Shown here: positions 52,384 through 62,110 of the stretch, one piece after another
How positions within the stretch are numbered: position 1 is the first letter of the stretch
Layout of the letters: each line of letters begins with the position of its first letter
From: Psychrobacter aestuarii
Lineage (GTDB): Bacteria > Pseudomonadota > Gammaproteobacteria > Pseudomonadales > Moraxellaceae
Length of the DNA: 64,000 bases
Direction: 5' to 3'
Assembly: GCF_904846035.1 (NCBI RefSeq)
Contig: NZ_CAJGYT010000001.1
Location: 2,711,663 to 2,775,662 of the forward strand
Translations under genes and position numbers: made by a program
Notes under the pieces: model-generated
The model's database searches: none
Told to the model about the DNA's origin: nothing
The model's input: the letters and a program-made list of their open reading frames with translations, nothing else

Positions 52384-54804
52384 ATGGCGCTATTTACATC
52401 AGAACCTACCAAACAAATGACCATGGACTCGGCTGTCGACTCACTGCTGGCCAACACCAAAAGCAAACTGGTCGGCAGCGATGTCAGCCGCGTAGAGGGT
52501 GCGCTCAAAGTCAGTGGTCAAGCCAGATACAGCGCTGAAGTACAGCTCGACAATCAAGCCTATGGCGTGCTGGTCGGCGCAACGATTGCCAAAGGCACGG
52601 TCACTGAGATTGACAGCAGTGCGCTGGACGATATGGACGGTATCATTAAAGTGGTGACCGATGGCGAGCGCTTTTTGCGCAATTCGCAGCAGGGCACCAA
52701 GGAAGTCGCCCCGACACAAGGGGCAAAAGAGGTCTTTTATCACGGTCAGCCGATTGCGGTCGTGATTGCCGAGAGCTTTGAAGCGGCGCGTGCTGGGGCG
52801 CATGCCTTGGTCGTTGAGTATAAAGACGACAGCGACAATGCGGTATTGGACTTTAACAATGCGCTGAACGACGCACACGACGTCAATGAAAAAGAAGGCT
52901 CGGACAAAAATAACGAACAAGGCGACCCTGATAAAGCGCTAGAAAATGCCGCCATCACCATTGACCATATTTACCAAACACCCAGCCAAAATGCGGCAGC
53001 GATGGAGCCACACGCGACCGTTGCCGTCTGGGAAGGCGAGCATCTAACTTTATATACTGCCAATCAGATGATTGCGTCGTGTAAAAAACAAGTCGCCGAT
53101 GCACTGGGTATGGATACCAAAAACGTCCAGCTTATCGCCCGTTATGTGGGTGGCGGCTTTGGTAGCAAATTGGGCATCGCGCCTGAGCTTGTGGCAGCCG
53201 CTATTGCTGCTAAAGAGATTGAGCGTCCTGTCAGCATCGTCATGACGCGTCCGCAGGTGATGTCCGCAACAGTGCGCCGCTCTAACACGCGCCAGCGCGT
53301 GGCAATCGGTGCCAACCAAGCGGGCATTATTGACAGCATCATTCACGAAAGCACTTCAAGCAATTTGCCTGATGAGGCGTTTTTTGAGCCATCGGCGCTG
53401 TCTACCCATTATCTATACCGTGGTGACAACCGCCGCGTAAAATACCAAATGGTCGATACCAACCAAACCTTATCAGGGTCAATGCGCGCTCCTGGCGAAG
53501 CGGTTGGACAAATCGCGCTTGAATGTGCGCTGGATGAGCTTGCCGAAAAAGTGGGCATTGACCCCATCGAGCTGCGCCGTCAAAACGAGCCTGATGAAGA
53601 CCCCAGCCAGCAAGTGCCATTTTCAACGCGCAAATTGGTTGAATGTATGGACACTGCCGCCAAGCAATTCGGTTGGTCGGAGCGCCCGAAAAAACCTGCC
53701 AGCCGCCTTGAAGGTGATTGGTGGATTGGTATGGGCATGGCAGCTGCCTCGCGTGGCAATAGTTTGCAGCCCTCAGAAGCTCGCGTGACGCTAAAGAAAG
53801 ACGCGGATGCCAAATATGGCGTTAAGGCTGTGGTCGAAACCGATATGACCGATATCGGCACAGGTTCTTACACCGTATTTTCACAGGTTACTGCCGACAT
53901 GCTGGGCTTACCGCTCGAAGATGTCGAGATGGTCTTGGGTGACAGTGACTTGCCGCCTGCGTCAGGCAGTGGCGGCAGCTTTGGCGCGGCGAGTGCGGGC
54001 AGCAGTATCTGTCTTGCGTGTGAAAAACTGCGCGAGCAGCTGGCGAGTACCGTCGGACTATACAGCGACACCATGCAGCTGCATGAAGGGCGCGTACAAG
54101 AAGCGGGCGTCCATGCCCCAAGCGTAAGCGATGCGCTAAAAGAAGCGGGCAGTAAAGCGGCGGCGCATATCAAAGCACGTATTAATGAAAAAACGGGCAA
54201 AGCGGCAGAGGCAACCCAAGCGCAATATGACTTTGACAACGACAACAGTTATACATTGGCGGATATTTTAAGCCATTACGAGGAACAAAAGCTGGTCGCA
54301 AAAGGCAAAATCAAACCCGGTAAAAATGGTGATAACTATCGCCAAGCCTCATTCGGTGCAAACTTTGCCGAAGTGGCGGTACACCGTGTCACAGGTGAAG
54401 TGCGCGTGCGCCGTATGACAGGTGCTTTTGCTGCTGGACGTATCCTCAACCAAAAAACCGCCACCTCTCAGTGCTATGGCGGCATGGTGTTCGGTATTGG
54501 CTCGGCACTGATGGAAAAGCTAATCTTTGATAAGCGCGATGGCCGCTTGTGCAATCGTGATTTGGCAGAATATCATGTGCCCGTGAATGCCGATGTACCG
54601 CAATTGGAAGTCATCTTAGTAGAAGAAGATGACTCGTATACCAACCCCATGCATATCAAGGGTATTGGTGAGACCGCCATTTCAGGCGCAGCGGCGGCGA
54701 TTGCCAATGCGGTATACAACGCGGTGGGTATACGGGTGTACGACTTCCCGATTACGCTAGACAAGCTGCTCGATCAGCTGCCTGATGAGCCAGCGAGCGC
54801 TTAA
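52384..54804 (+). CDS. paoC: aldehyde oxidoreductase molybdenum-binding subunit (PaoC-like)
   Basis: About 806 residues, larger than E. coli PaoC (732). Motifs include GGGFGSK, RAPGEA, SGGSFGAAS-type (SGSGGSFGAAS) and the catalytic glutamate in KGIGETAISGAA. It binds the molybdopterin cytosine dinucleotide cofactor. ATG 52384 has GGGAG at 52372-52376; an upstream frame to 52360 is less likely. The extra length lies around the central region with an Ala/Glu-rich block (residues about 590-640). It overlaps the XdhC-family gene by one base. Confidence 0.9.
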   Translation: MALFTSEPTKQMTMDSAVDSLLANTKSKLVGSDVSRVEGALKVSGQARYSAEVQLDNQAYGVLVGATIAKGTVTEIDSSALDDMDGIIKVVTDGERFLRNSQQGTKEVAPTQGAKEVFYHGQPIAVVIAESFEAARAGAHALVVEYKDDSDNAVLDFNNALNDAHDVNEKEGSDKNNEQGDPDKALENAAITIDHIYQTPSQNAAAMEPHATVAVWEGEHLTLYTANQMIASCKKQVADALGMDTKNVQLIARYVGGGFGSKLGIAPELVAAAIAAKEIERPVSIVMTRPQVMSATVRRSNTRQRVAIGANQAGIIDSIIHESTSSNLPDEAFFEPSALSTHYLYRGDNRRVKYQMVDTNQTLSGSMRAPGEAVGQIALECALDELAEKVGIDPIELRRQNEPDEDPSQQVPFSTRKLVECMDTAAKQFGWSERPKKPASRLEGDWWIGMGMAAASRGNSLQPSEARVTLKKDADAKYGVKAVVETDMTDIGTGSYTVFSQVTADMLGLPLEDVEMVLGDSDLPPASGSGGSFGAASAGSSICLACEKLREQLASTVGLYSDTMQLHEGRVQEAGVHAPSVSDALKEAGSKAAAHIKARINEKTGKAAEATQAQYDFDNDNSYTLADILSHYEEQKLVAKGKIKPGKNGDNYRQASFGANFAEVAVHRVTGEVRVRRMTGAFAAGRILNQKTATSQCYGGMVFGIGSALMEKLIFDKRDGRLCNRDLAEYHVPVNADVPQLEVILVEEDDSYTNPMHIKGIGETAISGAAAAIANAVYNAVGIRVYDFPITLDKLLDQLPDEPASA

Positions 54805-55961
54805 TGTCTGAGCTGAGCGATTTATTACACCTTGCCCAGACGGCTGAGCGTGATGGTGTGGACGCGGTGCTGGCCACCGTGGTACATACCGAAGGCTCGG
54901 CTTATAGACGGGCAGGGGCGATGATGCTCATCTGTGAAGATGGGCGTTCGGTGGGCATGATAAGCGGCGGCTGTCTTGAGCCGCATATCATCAAGCGCGC
55001 CTTTTGGTTAACGCGTACTGGCAGTATCGTACAAGTCTACCAAACTGGCGATGGCGATACGGATGACGACGATTATGACGACGCCTTAAACTTTGGGCTG
55101 GGCTGTAATGGTCGTGTGCATGTGCTCTTTGAGCGCCTATCGACAGCAGCGCCGCTATTATCACGCATTCGTCAGGTGAGAGATACGCAGCAGCCAGCGC
55201 TTGTGGCGACTTTGGTACAGCCAAACTGCTCAAAGATAAACCCTGATGTCACAGCACTTCCTGTGGGCGCAAGATTGTGGCTTGATAATACGGAAAAGAC
55301 GTCTGCACCAGACGCTAATGAACACGCAAATTTGTTACACGTGGCGGCAGAGCTACAAGATAAAGGCACATTGACTGGCGACAGCCGCTATGTGCTGACC
55401 GCGCAAGGCAATACGTGGCTGGTACAGCGCTTATGTCCGCAGCTGCGTCTCTTGATTTGCGGGGCAGGTACGGACGTGCCGCCGCTGGTAGTTATGGCAA
55501 AAATGCAGGACTGGCACGTCACCGTGATAGACAGCCGCGCACACTATGCCACGCGCGCACGCTTTATGGCGGCAGACAGCGTTCAGTGCGTGTCACTCGG
55601 CGACACCGACACGCTGTTAACGCTTAGCCGCGGTGCGGCGATAGCCTTGATGTCACACAGCCTGAGCCAAGACCGCGCCCGCTTGCAAGCACTGTTGCCA
55701 TATCCTGAGCATTACCATTATTTGGGGCAGCTCGGTCCTGTTTATCGTACCGAGCGACTGCTTGAAGAAATACGTGAGCAAGACCCAGCGGCATCATTCG
55801 CAGGCTTGGACAAGCTGCACTATCCTATCGGCTATAAGCTGGGCGGCGATGGGGCGGCAGCCTTAGCGCTTGGTATCATGGCGCAGATGCAAGAGGTACT
55901 GCACAGCACCCACAGCAATAGCGCTGCGCCAAGCCCATCTAAAACGCTCGACCGTGTCTAA
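54804..55961 (+). CDS. paoD: XdhC/PaoD-family cofactor insertion chaperone
   Basis: A 385-residue protein. The N-terminal XdhC domain has EGSAYRRAGAMML and MISGGCLEPHI; the C-terminal Rossmann domain has LLICGAGTDVPPLV, VTVIDSRAHYATRARF and LGQLGPVYRTERLL. PaoD-type chaperones bind and insert the matured molybdenum cofactor in paoC-type subunits. The start overlaps the end of paoC by one base. A hydrophilic spacer lies near residues 140-190. Confidence 0.85.
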   Translation: MSELSDLLHLAQTAERDGVDAVLATVVHTEGSAYRRAGAMMLICEDGRSVGMISGGCLEPHIIKRAFWLTRTGSIVQVYQTGDGDTDDDDYDDALNFGLGCNGRVHVLFERLSTAAPLLSRIRQVRDTQQPALVATLVQPNCSKINPDVTALPVGARLWLDNTEKTSAPDANEHANLLHVAAELQDKGTLTGDSRYVLTAQGNTWLVQRLCPQLRLLICGAGTDVPPLVVMAKMQDWHVTVIDSRAHYATRARFMAADSVQCVSLGDTDTLLTLSRGAAIALMSHSLSQDRARLQALLPYPEHYHYLGQLGPVYRTERLLEEIREQDPAASFAGLDKLHYPIGYKLGGDGAAALALGIMAQMQEVLHSTHSNSAAPSPSKTLDRV

Positions 55962-55979
55962 ATAAGAGTATGGATAGCC

Positions 55980-56645
55980 ATGACACACAGCGATAACAAA
56001 ACAACACAGACGAATGCGCATGCGGTGATACTCTTGGCGGCGGGTTTGAGTCAGCGCTTGGGCACGCCCAAACAGCTGCTACAGCAACAGGGTCTACCGC
56101 TTATCACGCAGATGGTACAGACGGCATGGGCAAGCGCGCCGCAGCATGTGATTGTGGTCGTACCTAAGGCATTGCCTGATGTCGCGCGGGCAGCCAAGTG
56201 TGCTGACATTCCTTCTGAATGCCTGCATATCGTAACCAATGACAGCAGCCATTTGGGCATGGCGCACAGTTTGCAGCTGGGTATCGAAAGTGTGCGTACT
56301 CATGCTGCGACGTGCCAGCGCGTATTAATTATGGGCGTTGATCAGATACACATCGACAGCGCCCATTTATGTGCCCTACTCGGGAGTGCGTCTGAGCTTG
56401 CGGTGAGTCGCTACTGGGCAGATGAATATCAGACGACGCGTGTGCTTGGGCTGCCTGTCGTGGTATCTGGCGCATTGTTGTCCGTATGGTCATCGCAGCT
56501 CGCTGGGGATCAGGGGCTGCGCCACCTGATACGCGCAGACAATCAAGACAAAGCGGTCATCGATAATGATGACTTGATGTTGGATATCGATACGCCTGAA
56601 CAGTTGGCGAAAGCCAGTACTGCAGGCTGGATAGATGTCAGATAA
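55980..56645 (+). CDS. mocA: MocA-like molybdenum cofactor cytidylyltransferase
   Basis: A 221-residue NTP-transferase. The start AVILLAAGLSQRLGTPKQLL is the nucleotide-binding signature of the MocA/MobA family, and GVDQIHIDSAHLCALL carries the metal-binding aspartate. In E. coli MocA makes the cytosine dinucleotide form for PaoC-type enzymes, which suits this neighbourhood. MobA (GTP) activity is not excluded. It is spaced 18 bases from paoD. Confidence 0.85.
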   Translation: MTHSDNKTTQTNAHAVILLAAGLSQRLGTPKQLLQQQGLPLITQMVQTAWASAPQHVIVVVPKALPDVARAAKCADIPSECLHIVTNDSSHLGMAHSLQLGIESVRTHAATCQRVLIMGVDQIHIDSAHLCALLGSASELAVSRYWADEYQTTRVLGLPVVVSGALLSVWSSQLAGDQGLRHLIRADNQDKAVIDNDDLMLDIDTPEQLAKASTAGWIDVR

Positions 56646-56774
56646 GGCAGAATAACGACTGTGCCGCACACAGCGAACAAACAATAAATAATAAAAATGA
56701 CAGCACCTGAGTACCTGATATCTAAACACTTAAATATCTAAGTACCCATCGAGTGCCTGTAGTGAGGAAAAAAT

Positions 56775-58073
56775 ATGATAAGTATTGAGCAGATGCAAAC
56801 CGCCATCATGCAGCGTATCCACACCTATCATCAACAAGTAGCGCTCGCTACGCAGTCTGTTCATCTTGATAACAGCCTTAACCATATTTTAGCGGCAGCA
56901 GTCAGCGCCCCATTTGCCGTACCCAGACAGAACGTCTCGGCAATGGACGGTTACGCGATTGCTGCAGGCAGTAGCACGGATGCAGGGCAGACGCTTAACA
57001 TCATCGGCGAATCCAAAGCAGGCAGTCCCTATCAAGGGCGCGTGCAGGCAGGACAAGGCGTGCGTATCTTTACAGGTGCGGTCGTACCCAGTGAGTGTGA
57101 TACCATTGTCATTCAAGAAGAAGCAACGCGCGTCAGTACGTCAGAGAATATTGACGCCCCAGCGGATACACACCAGCACAGCTATGAGATTCGTTTAGAT
57201 GAGGCGGCAGAGGCGGGCAAGTATATTCGCTTTGCAGGCGATGAGATTGCCCAAGACGAGGCTGTACTGACGGCAGGGCAGCGCATCACGCCAACAGACA
57301 TCAGCTTGCTTGCCACGCTCGGTATCGCTGAGGTCACCGTCTATTGTCCACTCACGGTCGGTATCCTAGCGACGGGGGATGAGCTGGTCGCTGTCGGGCA
57401 GCCGCTAACGCATGAAGCACAGATTTATGATGCCAATACACCCACCTTAAAACAGCTGTTTGCAGACTTGCCCATAGTGGTAAAAGACTACGGCATCATC
57501 GCTGATGATTTGGCACAAACCAAAGCGACCGTCCAGCAAGCGGTAGAGTCCTGTGACATACTGGTATCAACGGCTGGGGTCTCAGTCGGAGACTATGACT
57601 ATCTGACCAGCGTCATCGAAGCGCTTGGTCAAATCAATCACTATAAAGTGGCGATGAAACCAGGCAAGCCTTTTGTCTTTGGGGAGTTAAATAAAAACAG
57701 CGCCGTGCCTGTCTTATACTTTGGGCTGCCAGGCAACCCGCTGTCCGCTGTGGTCGGTGCGATGCAATTTGTGATACCCGCGCTGTGGCGCTTGGCGGGC
57801 GTGACTCAAGCGGGCATGCTGACGCCATTGACGCTGCAGGCGCGCCTCAGTGCAGACACCAAAAAAGCCAAAGGACGTACCGATTTTCAGCGCGCGCAGC
57901 TGGTACGGCAGGCGGATGGCAGCTTTGAAGTCACCTGCTTTTCAGGTCAGCAGTCACACCGTATTAAGCAGCTGAGCCAAGCCAACTGTCTGGCTATTTT
58001 GGATAAAGACAGCAGCGTGTTGCCTGCAGGCACGTCGGTATGGGTACAGCCTTTTCCGTGGTGTTTTATTTAA
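56775..58073 (+). CDS. moeA: molybdopterin molybdenumtransferase
   Basis: A 432-residue MoeA: SAMDGYAIAAG, ATGDELV, SVGDYDYL, KPGKPFVFG and GLPGNPLSAV. It inserts molybdenum into the adenylated pterin. The ATG is preceded by AGGAAAAAAT. A 129-base gap separates it from mocA, so it might have its own promoter. Its length is typical. Confidence 0.94.
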   Translation: MISIEQMQTAIMQRIHTYHQQVALATQSVHLDNSLNHILAAAVSAPFAVPRQNVSAMDGYAIAAGSSTDAGQTLNIIGESKAGSPYQGRVQAGQGVRIFTGAVVPSECDTIVIQEEATRVSTSENIDAPADTHQHSYEIRLDEAAEAGKYIRFAGDEIAQDEAVLTAGQRITPTDISLLATLGIAEVTVYCPLTVGILATGDELVAVGQPLTHEAQIYDANTPTLKQLFADLPIVVKDYGIIADDLAQTKATVQQAVESCDILVSTAGVSVGDYDYLTSVIEALGQINHYKVAMKPGKPFVFGELNKNSAVPVLYFGLPGNPLSAVVGAMQFVIPALWRLAGVTQAGMLTPLTLQARLSADTKKAKGRTDFQRAQLVRQADGSFEVTCFSGQQSHRIKQLSQANCLAILDKDSSVLPAGTSVWVQPFPWCFI

Positions 58074-58243
58074 ATCCATCGAGCATTTTAGGCATCTTTC
58101 GCGACTTTGAGGCGCAGCAATGCTATGCTGAGGGTGTAAATACTGCCATAGCGTGTTTTGTATACAGCGCACACAGTGGATACGTGCTAAGCGTATCTGC
58201 AGCGACCGACACAATGATAACGACATTATTATAAGGATACTTC

Positions 58244-59266
58244 TTGCCAGCTTCTGTCTACGTACCCACCTTAGAACAACCCAAAACAACGCCCGCGTTG
58301 ATAGACAGCTTTGCGCGGCAGTTGACCTATTTGCGTCTGTCTATCACCGATTTTTGTAATTTTCGCTGTGAGTATTGTCTGCCTGATGGCTATCAAGGCA
58401 AGCGCTCCACCGATGAGCTGAGCGTGGCGGAGATTGAGGTGCTGGTGCAGGCGTTTGCACGATTGGGTACCAAAAAAGTGCGCATCACAGGAGGCGAGCC
58501 CTCCATACGCCGCGATGTGTGCGAGATTGTTGAGCGGGTGGCGGGTACGAGGGGTATCGAGACGGTCGCGATGACCAGTAATGGCTATAAGCTTGGCAAG
58601 CATGTGCGCGGTTGGCAGGCAGCGGGGCTCAATCAGTTGAACATCAGTATGGACAGCTTTGATGCCAAGGTGTTTGCGTCGATGACGGGTATGGACACAC
58701 TGCCGCAGCTGCTGCGCGATATGGACATGTTGCTAGACAGTACGGACATCAAGCTCAAAATCAACAGCGTGCTGATGAGTGAGACGGTCGAGCAAAACCT
58801 CATGGACGCGCTAGATTACGTCAAAACGCGCCCTGTCAGCTACCGCTTTATCGAGTTTATGCAGACCAGTGACAACAGCGAGTTGTTTTTTGCGCAGCAC
58901 GCTCAGTCGACGCAGGTTACCGCGTATTTGCAGCAGTTGGGCTGGCAAGCCTTGCCGCGCGCGACCGCCTCAGGGCCTGCGGTAGAGTATACGCATCCTG
59001 ATTATCTGGGTCGTATTGGTGTGATAGCACCCTATGCTGCGCATTTTTGTGACAACTGCAACCGTCTGCGTGTCAGCTGTCATGGCAAAGTGCATCTGTG
59101 CTTGTTTGACCAAGGCAGCTTTGATATCCGCGACTACCTGCACAATCAAGACGTCTCAGGGCTGATTGCAGAGCTACAGCGCTTGATGCCGATTAAACCT
59201 GCACATCACCATTTGCATGAGCACAACAGCGGCATTATGGACAATCTGTCTTTAATCGGCGGTTAA
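58244..59266 (+). CDS. moaA: GTP 3',8-cyclase MoaA (radical SAM)
   Basis: A 340-residue radical-SAM enzyme. The first cluster motif is CNFRCEYC, and the second is CDNCNRLRVSCHGKVHLC. The C-terminus is IGG, where the two glycines are needed in relatives. It turns GTP into the 3',8-cyclo product at the first pterin step. The TTG start is chosen because AAGGA (58233-58237) lies six bases before it, with no nearer ATG. Confidence 0.95.
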   Translation: MPASVYVPTLEQPKTTPALIDSFARQLTYLRLSITDFCNFRCEYCLPDGYQGKRSTDELSVAEIEVLVQAFARLGTKKVRITGGEPSIRRDVCEIVERVAGTRGIETVAMTSNGYKLGKHVRGWQAAGLNQLNISMDSFDAKVFASMTGMDTLPQLLRDMDMLLDSTDIKLKINSVLMSETVEQNLMDALDYVKTRPVSYRFIEFMQTSDNSELFFAQHAQSTQVTAYLQQLGWQALPRATASGPAVEYTHPDYLGRIGVIAPYAAHFCDNCNRLRVSCHGKVHLCLFDQGSFDIRDYLHNQDVSGLIAELQRLMPIKPAHHHLHEHNSGIMDNLSLIGG

Positions 59267-59342
59267 GCTGCTATCCAAATAGCATTTTTATATATCATCA
59301 AAAACACCACTCACAATAACCATAATAAGGAAAGGAGCAGCC

Positions 59343-59864
59343 ATGAGCCAAGCCGAATTTATCCCTTTAAACATCGCGGTATTGACCGTATCTGACAGCC
59401 GCAGCTTGGACGAAGACAAGTCAGGTCGCTATCTGGCAGAGCAGCTGACGGACGCGGGACATCAGTTGGCCGCGCGCGAGCTATGTACCGATGATATTTA
59501 TCAGACGCGCGCGATTTTAAGCCGCTGGATTGCTGATGACAGCATTCATGCCATTATTACCACGGGCGGTACGGGTTTTTATGAGCGAGACAGCATGCCT
59601 GAGGCAGCGCAGGTGTTGTTTGACAAGACCGTTGACGGCTTTGGTGAAATGTTCCGCTGGCTATCGCTACAAGACATTGGCATGTCTACAGTACAGTCGC
59701 GCGCGCTCGGCGGTATGGCAAACGGTACAGGGATTTTTTGTTTGCCTGGCTCGACAGGGGCGTGCAAGACAGGCTGGGAAGGCATCTTAAAAGCTCAGCT
59801 CGACAACCGTACACGCCCATGTAACTTTGTCGCGCACTTTTTGCGTACCAACCCCACTCATTAA
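59343..59864 (+). CDS. moaB: molybdenum cofactor biosynthesis protein MoaB
   Basis: A 173-residue MogA/MoaB-family protein: IAVLTVSDSRSLDEDKSG, TTGGTGFYERDSMPEA and CLPGSTGACKTGWE. It binds molybdopterin and probably adenylates it. AAGGAGC precedes the start. In many species MoaB replaces MogA, as may be the case here. Confidence 0.9.
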   Translation: MSQAEFIPLNIAVLTVSDSRSLDEDKSGRYLAEQLTDAGHQLAARELCTDDIYQTRAILSRWIADDSIHAIITTGGTGFYERDSMPEAAQVLFDKTVDGFGEMFRWLSLQDIGMSTVQSRALGGMANGTGIFCLPGSTGACKTGWEGILKAQLDNRTRPCNFVAHFLRTNPTH

Positions 59865-59886
59865 TCTTGCTGTGTGCCCAATTGCT

Positions 59887-60441
59887 ATGTATAACCAACC
59901 AAATACGCCAGACAATAACAACCATTCAAACGATAACAACGACAATACTGCAAAGACGCTCTCGCACCTTGATGCTTCAGGCAACATTCATATGGTCGAT
60001 GTCGGTGGCAAAAGCGCCACGCGCCGAGAAGCCCATGCCCAAGGCTATGTGCGTTTTCCGCAAGACATTTATGCGGCGATAAAGGCCGCCGATGGGATGA
60101 CCAAAAAAGGCAGCATCGCACAGACGGCGCATATCGCAGGTATTATGGCAGCCAAACGTACGCATGAGCTGATACCGCTGTGCCATGCGCTCCCACTGGA
60201 CAGCGTGCATTTGACGATTGTGTTTGATGATGCGCTGCATGCCTTTTCAGTACGCGCGTCGGTCAAAGTAACCCACAAGACAGGGGTTGAGATGGAAGCA
60301 TTGACAGCGGTCAGCGTGGCGTGTCTGACCATCTATGACATGACCAAGGCGCTGTCGCACGACATCATGATTGATGGGGTACATCTGGTACAAAAAACTG
60401 GCGGCAAGTCGGATTATGCTTATCAAGAGGGGACGCTATGA
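59887..60441 (+). CDS. moaC: cyclic pyranopterin monophosphate synthase
   Basis: About 184 residues. LDASGNIHMVDVGGKSATRREA and the segment HELIPLCHALPLD are the MoaC signatures; MEALTAVSVACLTIYDM follows. It rearranges the MoaA product into cPMP. The Asn/Asp-rich first 25 residues (PDNNNHSNDNNDN) are atypical. ATG 59887 is preferred over an upstream frame starting in moaB at 59827. Confidence 0.93.
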   Translation: MYNQPNTPDNNNHSNDNNDNTAKTLSHLDASGNIHMVDVGGKSATRREAHAQGYVRFPQDIYAAIKAADGMTKKGSIAQTAHIAGIMAAKRTHELIPLCHALPLDSVHLTIVFDDALHAFSVRASVKVTHKTGVEMEALTAVSVACLTIYDMTKALSHDIMIDGVHLVQKTGGKSDYAYQEGTL

Positions 60442-60710
60442 GTACGCAGCACACCGAACGTGCGCCTATTACGGTGCATCTGTTGTATTTTGCGTCTGTG
60501 GCTGAGGCGACAGGACGTCATGAAGACGTGGTGCATATCGCGCCCGACAGCTCATTGACCGAGCTGTATGCGCAGATTCAGGCGCGCTACGGCATCACGC
60601 GCCCCTACCGTGAGCTGCGCGTGGCGGTGAATGACGACTTTGCGCCGTGGACGACGGTGCTACAAGACGGCGATTGGGTGGCATTTATTCCACCTGTGGC
60701 GGGGGGCTAA
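60438..60710 (+). CDS. moaD: molybdopterin synthase small subunit
   Basis: A 90-residue ubiquitin-like protein with the C-terminal double glycine PPVAGG that carries the thiocarboxylate sulfur. The N-terminal part is LLYFASVAEATGR. The start overlaps moaC by four bases (ATGA), so translation is coupled. Confidence 0.92.
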   Translation: MSTQHTERAPITVHLLYFASVAEATGRHEDVVHIAPDSSLTELYAQIQARYGITRPYRELRVAVNDDFAPWTTVLQDGDWVAFIPPVAGG

Positions 60711-60711
60711 G

Positions 60712-61224
60712 ATGACAAAAGCACCTTCAACCTTAGCAACCGACGCTCACACGCCCGCCTTACGCATCAAAGGGGATACCGACAGCGCTTATCACCTCGC
60801 GTATCAAGACGGCTTTGCCTTATTAGACATACCGATTGACGCGCAGCGCCTCAAAGATATGCTCGATGATGAGCGCTGCGGTGCGTTTGCCTGTTTTGAA
60901 GGCTGGGTACGCAACCATAACAACGCCGCAGCGGTCGAGCGTCTGACCTACTATGGCTATGAAGCATTGGCGCTCAATCAAGGGCGCGCGATTATGAGCG
61001 AGGCCAAAGCGCGCTTTGACATCACGCACGCGGTGGCGGTACATCGTATCGGCGAACTGGCTATCGGCGATATGGCAGTCTGGATAGGCGTGGTCTCCGC
61101 GCATCGTTATCCTGCATTTGATGCCTGCCGCTGGATACTGGACACCATCAAAGCCGATATCCCTGTGTGGAAGCAAGAATACTACGCAGACGACAGCAGT
61201 CAATGGCTGAGCAATAATGGATAA
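60712..61224 (+). CDS. moaE: molybdopterin synthase large subunit
   Basis: A 170-residue MoaE: GAFACFEGWVRNHN, LTYYGYEALALNQG, VAVHRIGELAIGDMAVWIGV and AHRYPAFDACRWILD, ending with the catalytic lysine region KADIPVWKQEYY. It transfers sulfur from MoaD to cPMP. ATG 60712 follows moaD by one base. A 27-residue upstream extension inside moaD is rejected. Confidence 0.93.
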   Translation: MTKAPSTLATDAHTPALRIKGDTDSAYHLAYQDGFALLDIPIDAQRLKDMLDDERCGAFACFEGWVRNHNNAAAVERLTYYGYEALALNQGRAIMSEAKARFDITHAVAVHRIGELAIGDMAVWIGVVSAHRYPAFDACRWILDTIKADIPVWKQEYYADDSSQWLSNNG

Positions 61225-62086
61225 GACAAGCCATCAGGCACATAAAAAGCGCGGCAGACCCTATACGCGCGCGTTGCCTATGGGCATATTGTTGGCAAGT
61301 CTTGCGGGGGTAACGCTGGCAGGCTGTGACTCGCAAGCCTCAGATACCGAGGATACTAAGGATGTCGCTCACATTCGCATTGCTGCGGCAGCCAATATGT
61401 CAGACGTGCTGCCGCCCATTATCGAGGCGTATCAGCAGCGCCAAGCGCAAGCGGACATCGCGGTCACCGACATCGATGTGACGTACGCCTCTTCAGGCAA
61501 GCTGTATGCTCAGATTGAGGCGGGCGCGCCGTATGATGTGTTCTTGTCTGCCAATCAAGACTTTCCTGCCAAGCTTGCAGCGACGCACGTGGGTACAGCG
61601 CCTTTTAGCTATACGCGTGGGCAGCTTGCGCTTTATAGCATCACGCAGCCTTTGGGCGCGCCGACCGCGAACACCGTACCTGCCTTATACCGTACGACCA
61701 CGCCGCTCAAAATAACCTTAGCCAATGGCAAACTTGCCCCTTATGGCGCGGCGGCAGCACACTATTTGCAGCAGGCAAGTCAAGGCGCATCATTACCCAA
61801 AAATGTACAGACCATACAAGCGGAGAATATCGGACAAGCGTTTCAGTACACGCACAGCGGTAGCGTGGACTATGGTTTTGTCGCACTGTCACAGCTTGTG
61901 GCAACAAAGACGCCAAAGTCAGCGTATACAGTGCTGCCCGTCGCTGGTTATCCTGCACTGTTACAAGATGGAATTGTGCTGTCAGACAAGCCCGCTGCAC
62001 AAGGGTTTGCGCGACACTTGCAGTCGGCTGAGGCACAGGATATTCTCACACGCTCAGGCTATTTGCCTGTGTCAGATGCGCAATAA
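61217..62086 (+). CDS. modA: molybdate ABC transporter substrate-binding protein
   Basis: A 289-residue periplasmic binding protein. A signal peptide ends in the lipobox TLAGC near residue 36, so it is probably a lipoprotein. The mature part has IAAAANMSDVLPPI, ASSGKLYAQIEAGAPYDVFLSA and VDYGFVALSQL, typical of ModA. It overlaps moaE by eight bases. Confidence 0.93.
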   Translation: MDKTSHQAHKKRGRPYTRALPMGILLASLAGVTLAGCDSQASDTEDTKDVAHIRIAAAANMSDVLPPIIEAYQQRQAQADIAVTDIDVTYASSGKLYAQIEAGAPYDVFLSANQDFPAKLAATHVGTAPFSYTRGQLALYSITQPLGAPTANTVPALYRTTTPLKITLANGKLAPYGAAAAHYLQQASQGASLPKNVQTIQAENIGQAFQYTHSGSVDYGFVALSQLVATKTPKSAYTVLPVAGYPALLQDGIVLSDKPAAQGFARHLQSAEAQDILTRSGYLPVSDAQ

Positions 62087-62110
62087 ATAGGCGGTATATT
62101 GGGTGCTGAT

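Noticed and set aside
50715..54804. xanthine dehydrogenase XdhABC
   Set aside because: The FAD subunit carries four extra cysteines as in PaoB and the enzyme has three subunits in PaoABC order, so the aldehyde oxidoreductase type fits better.
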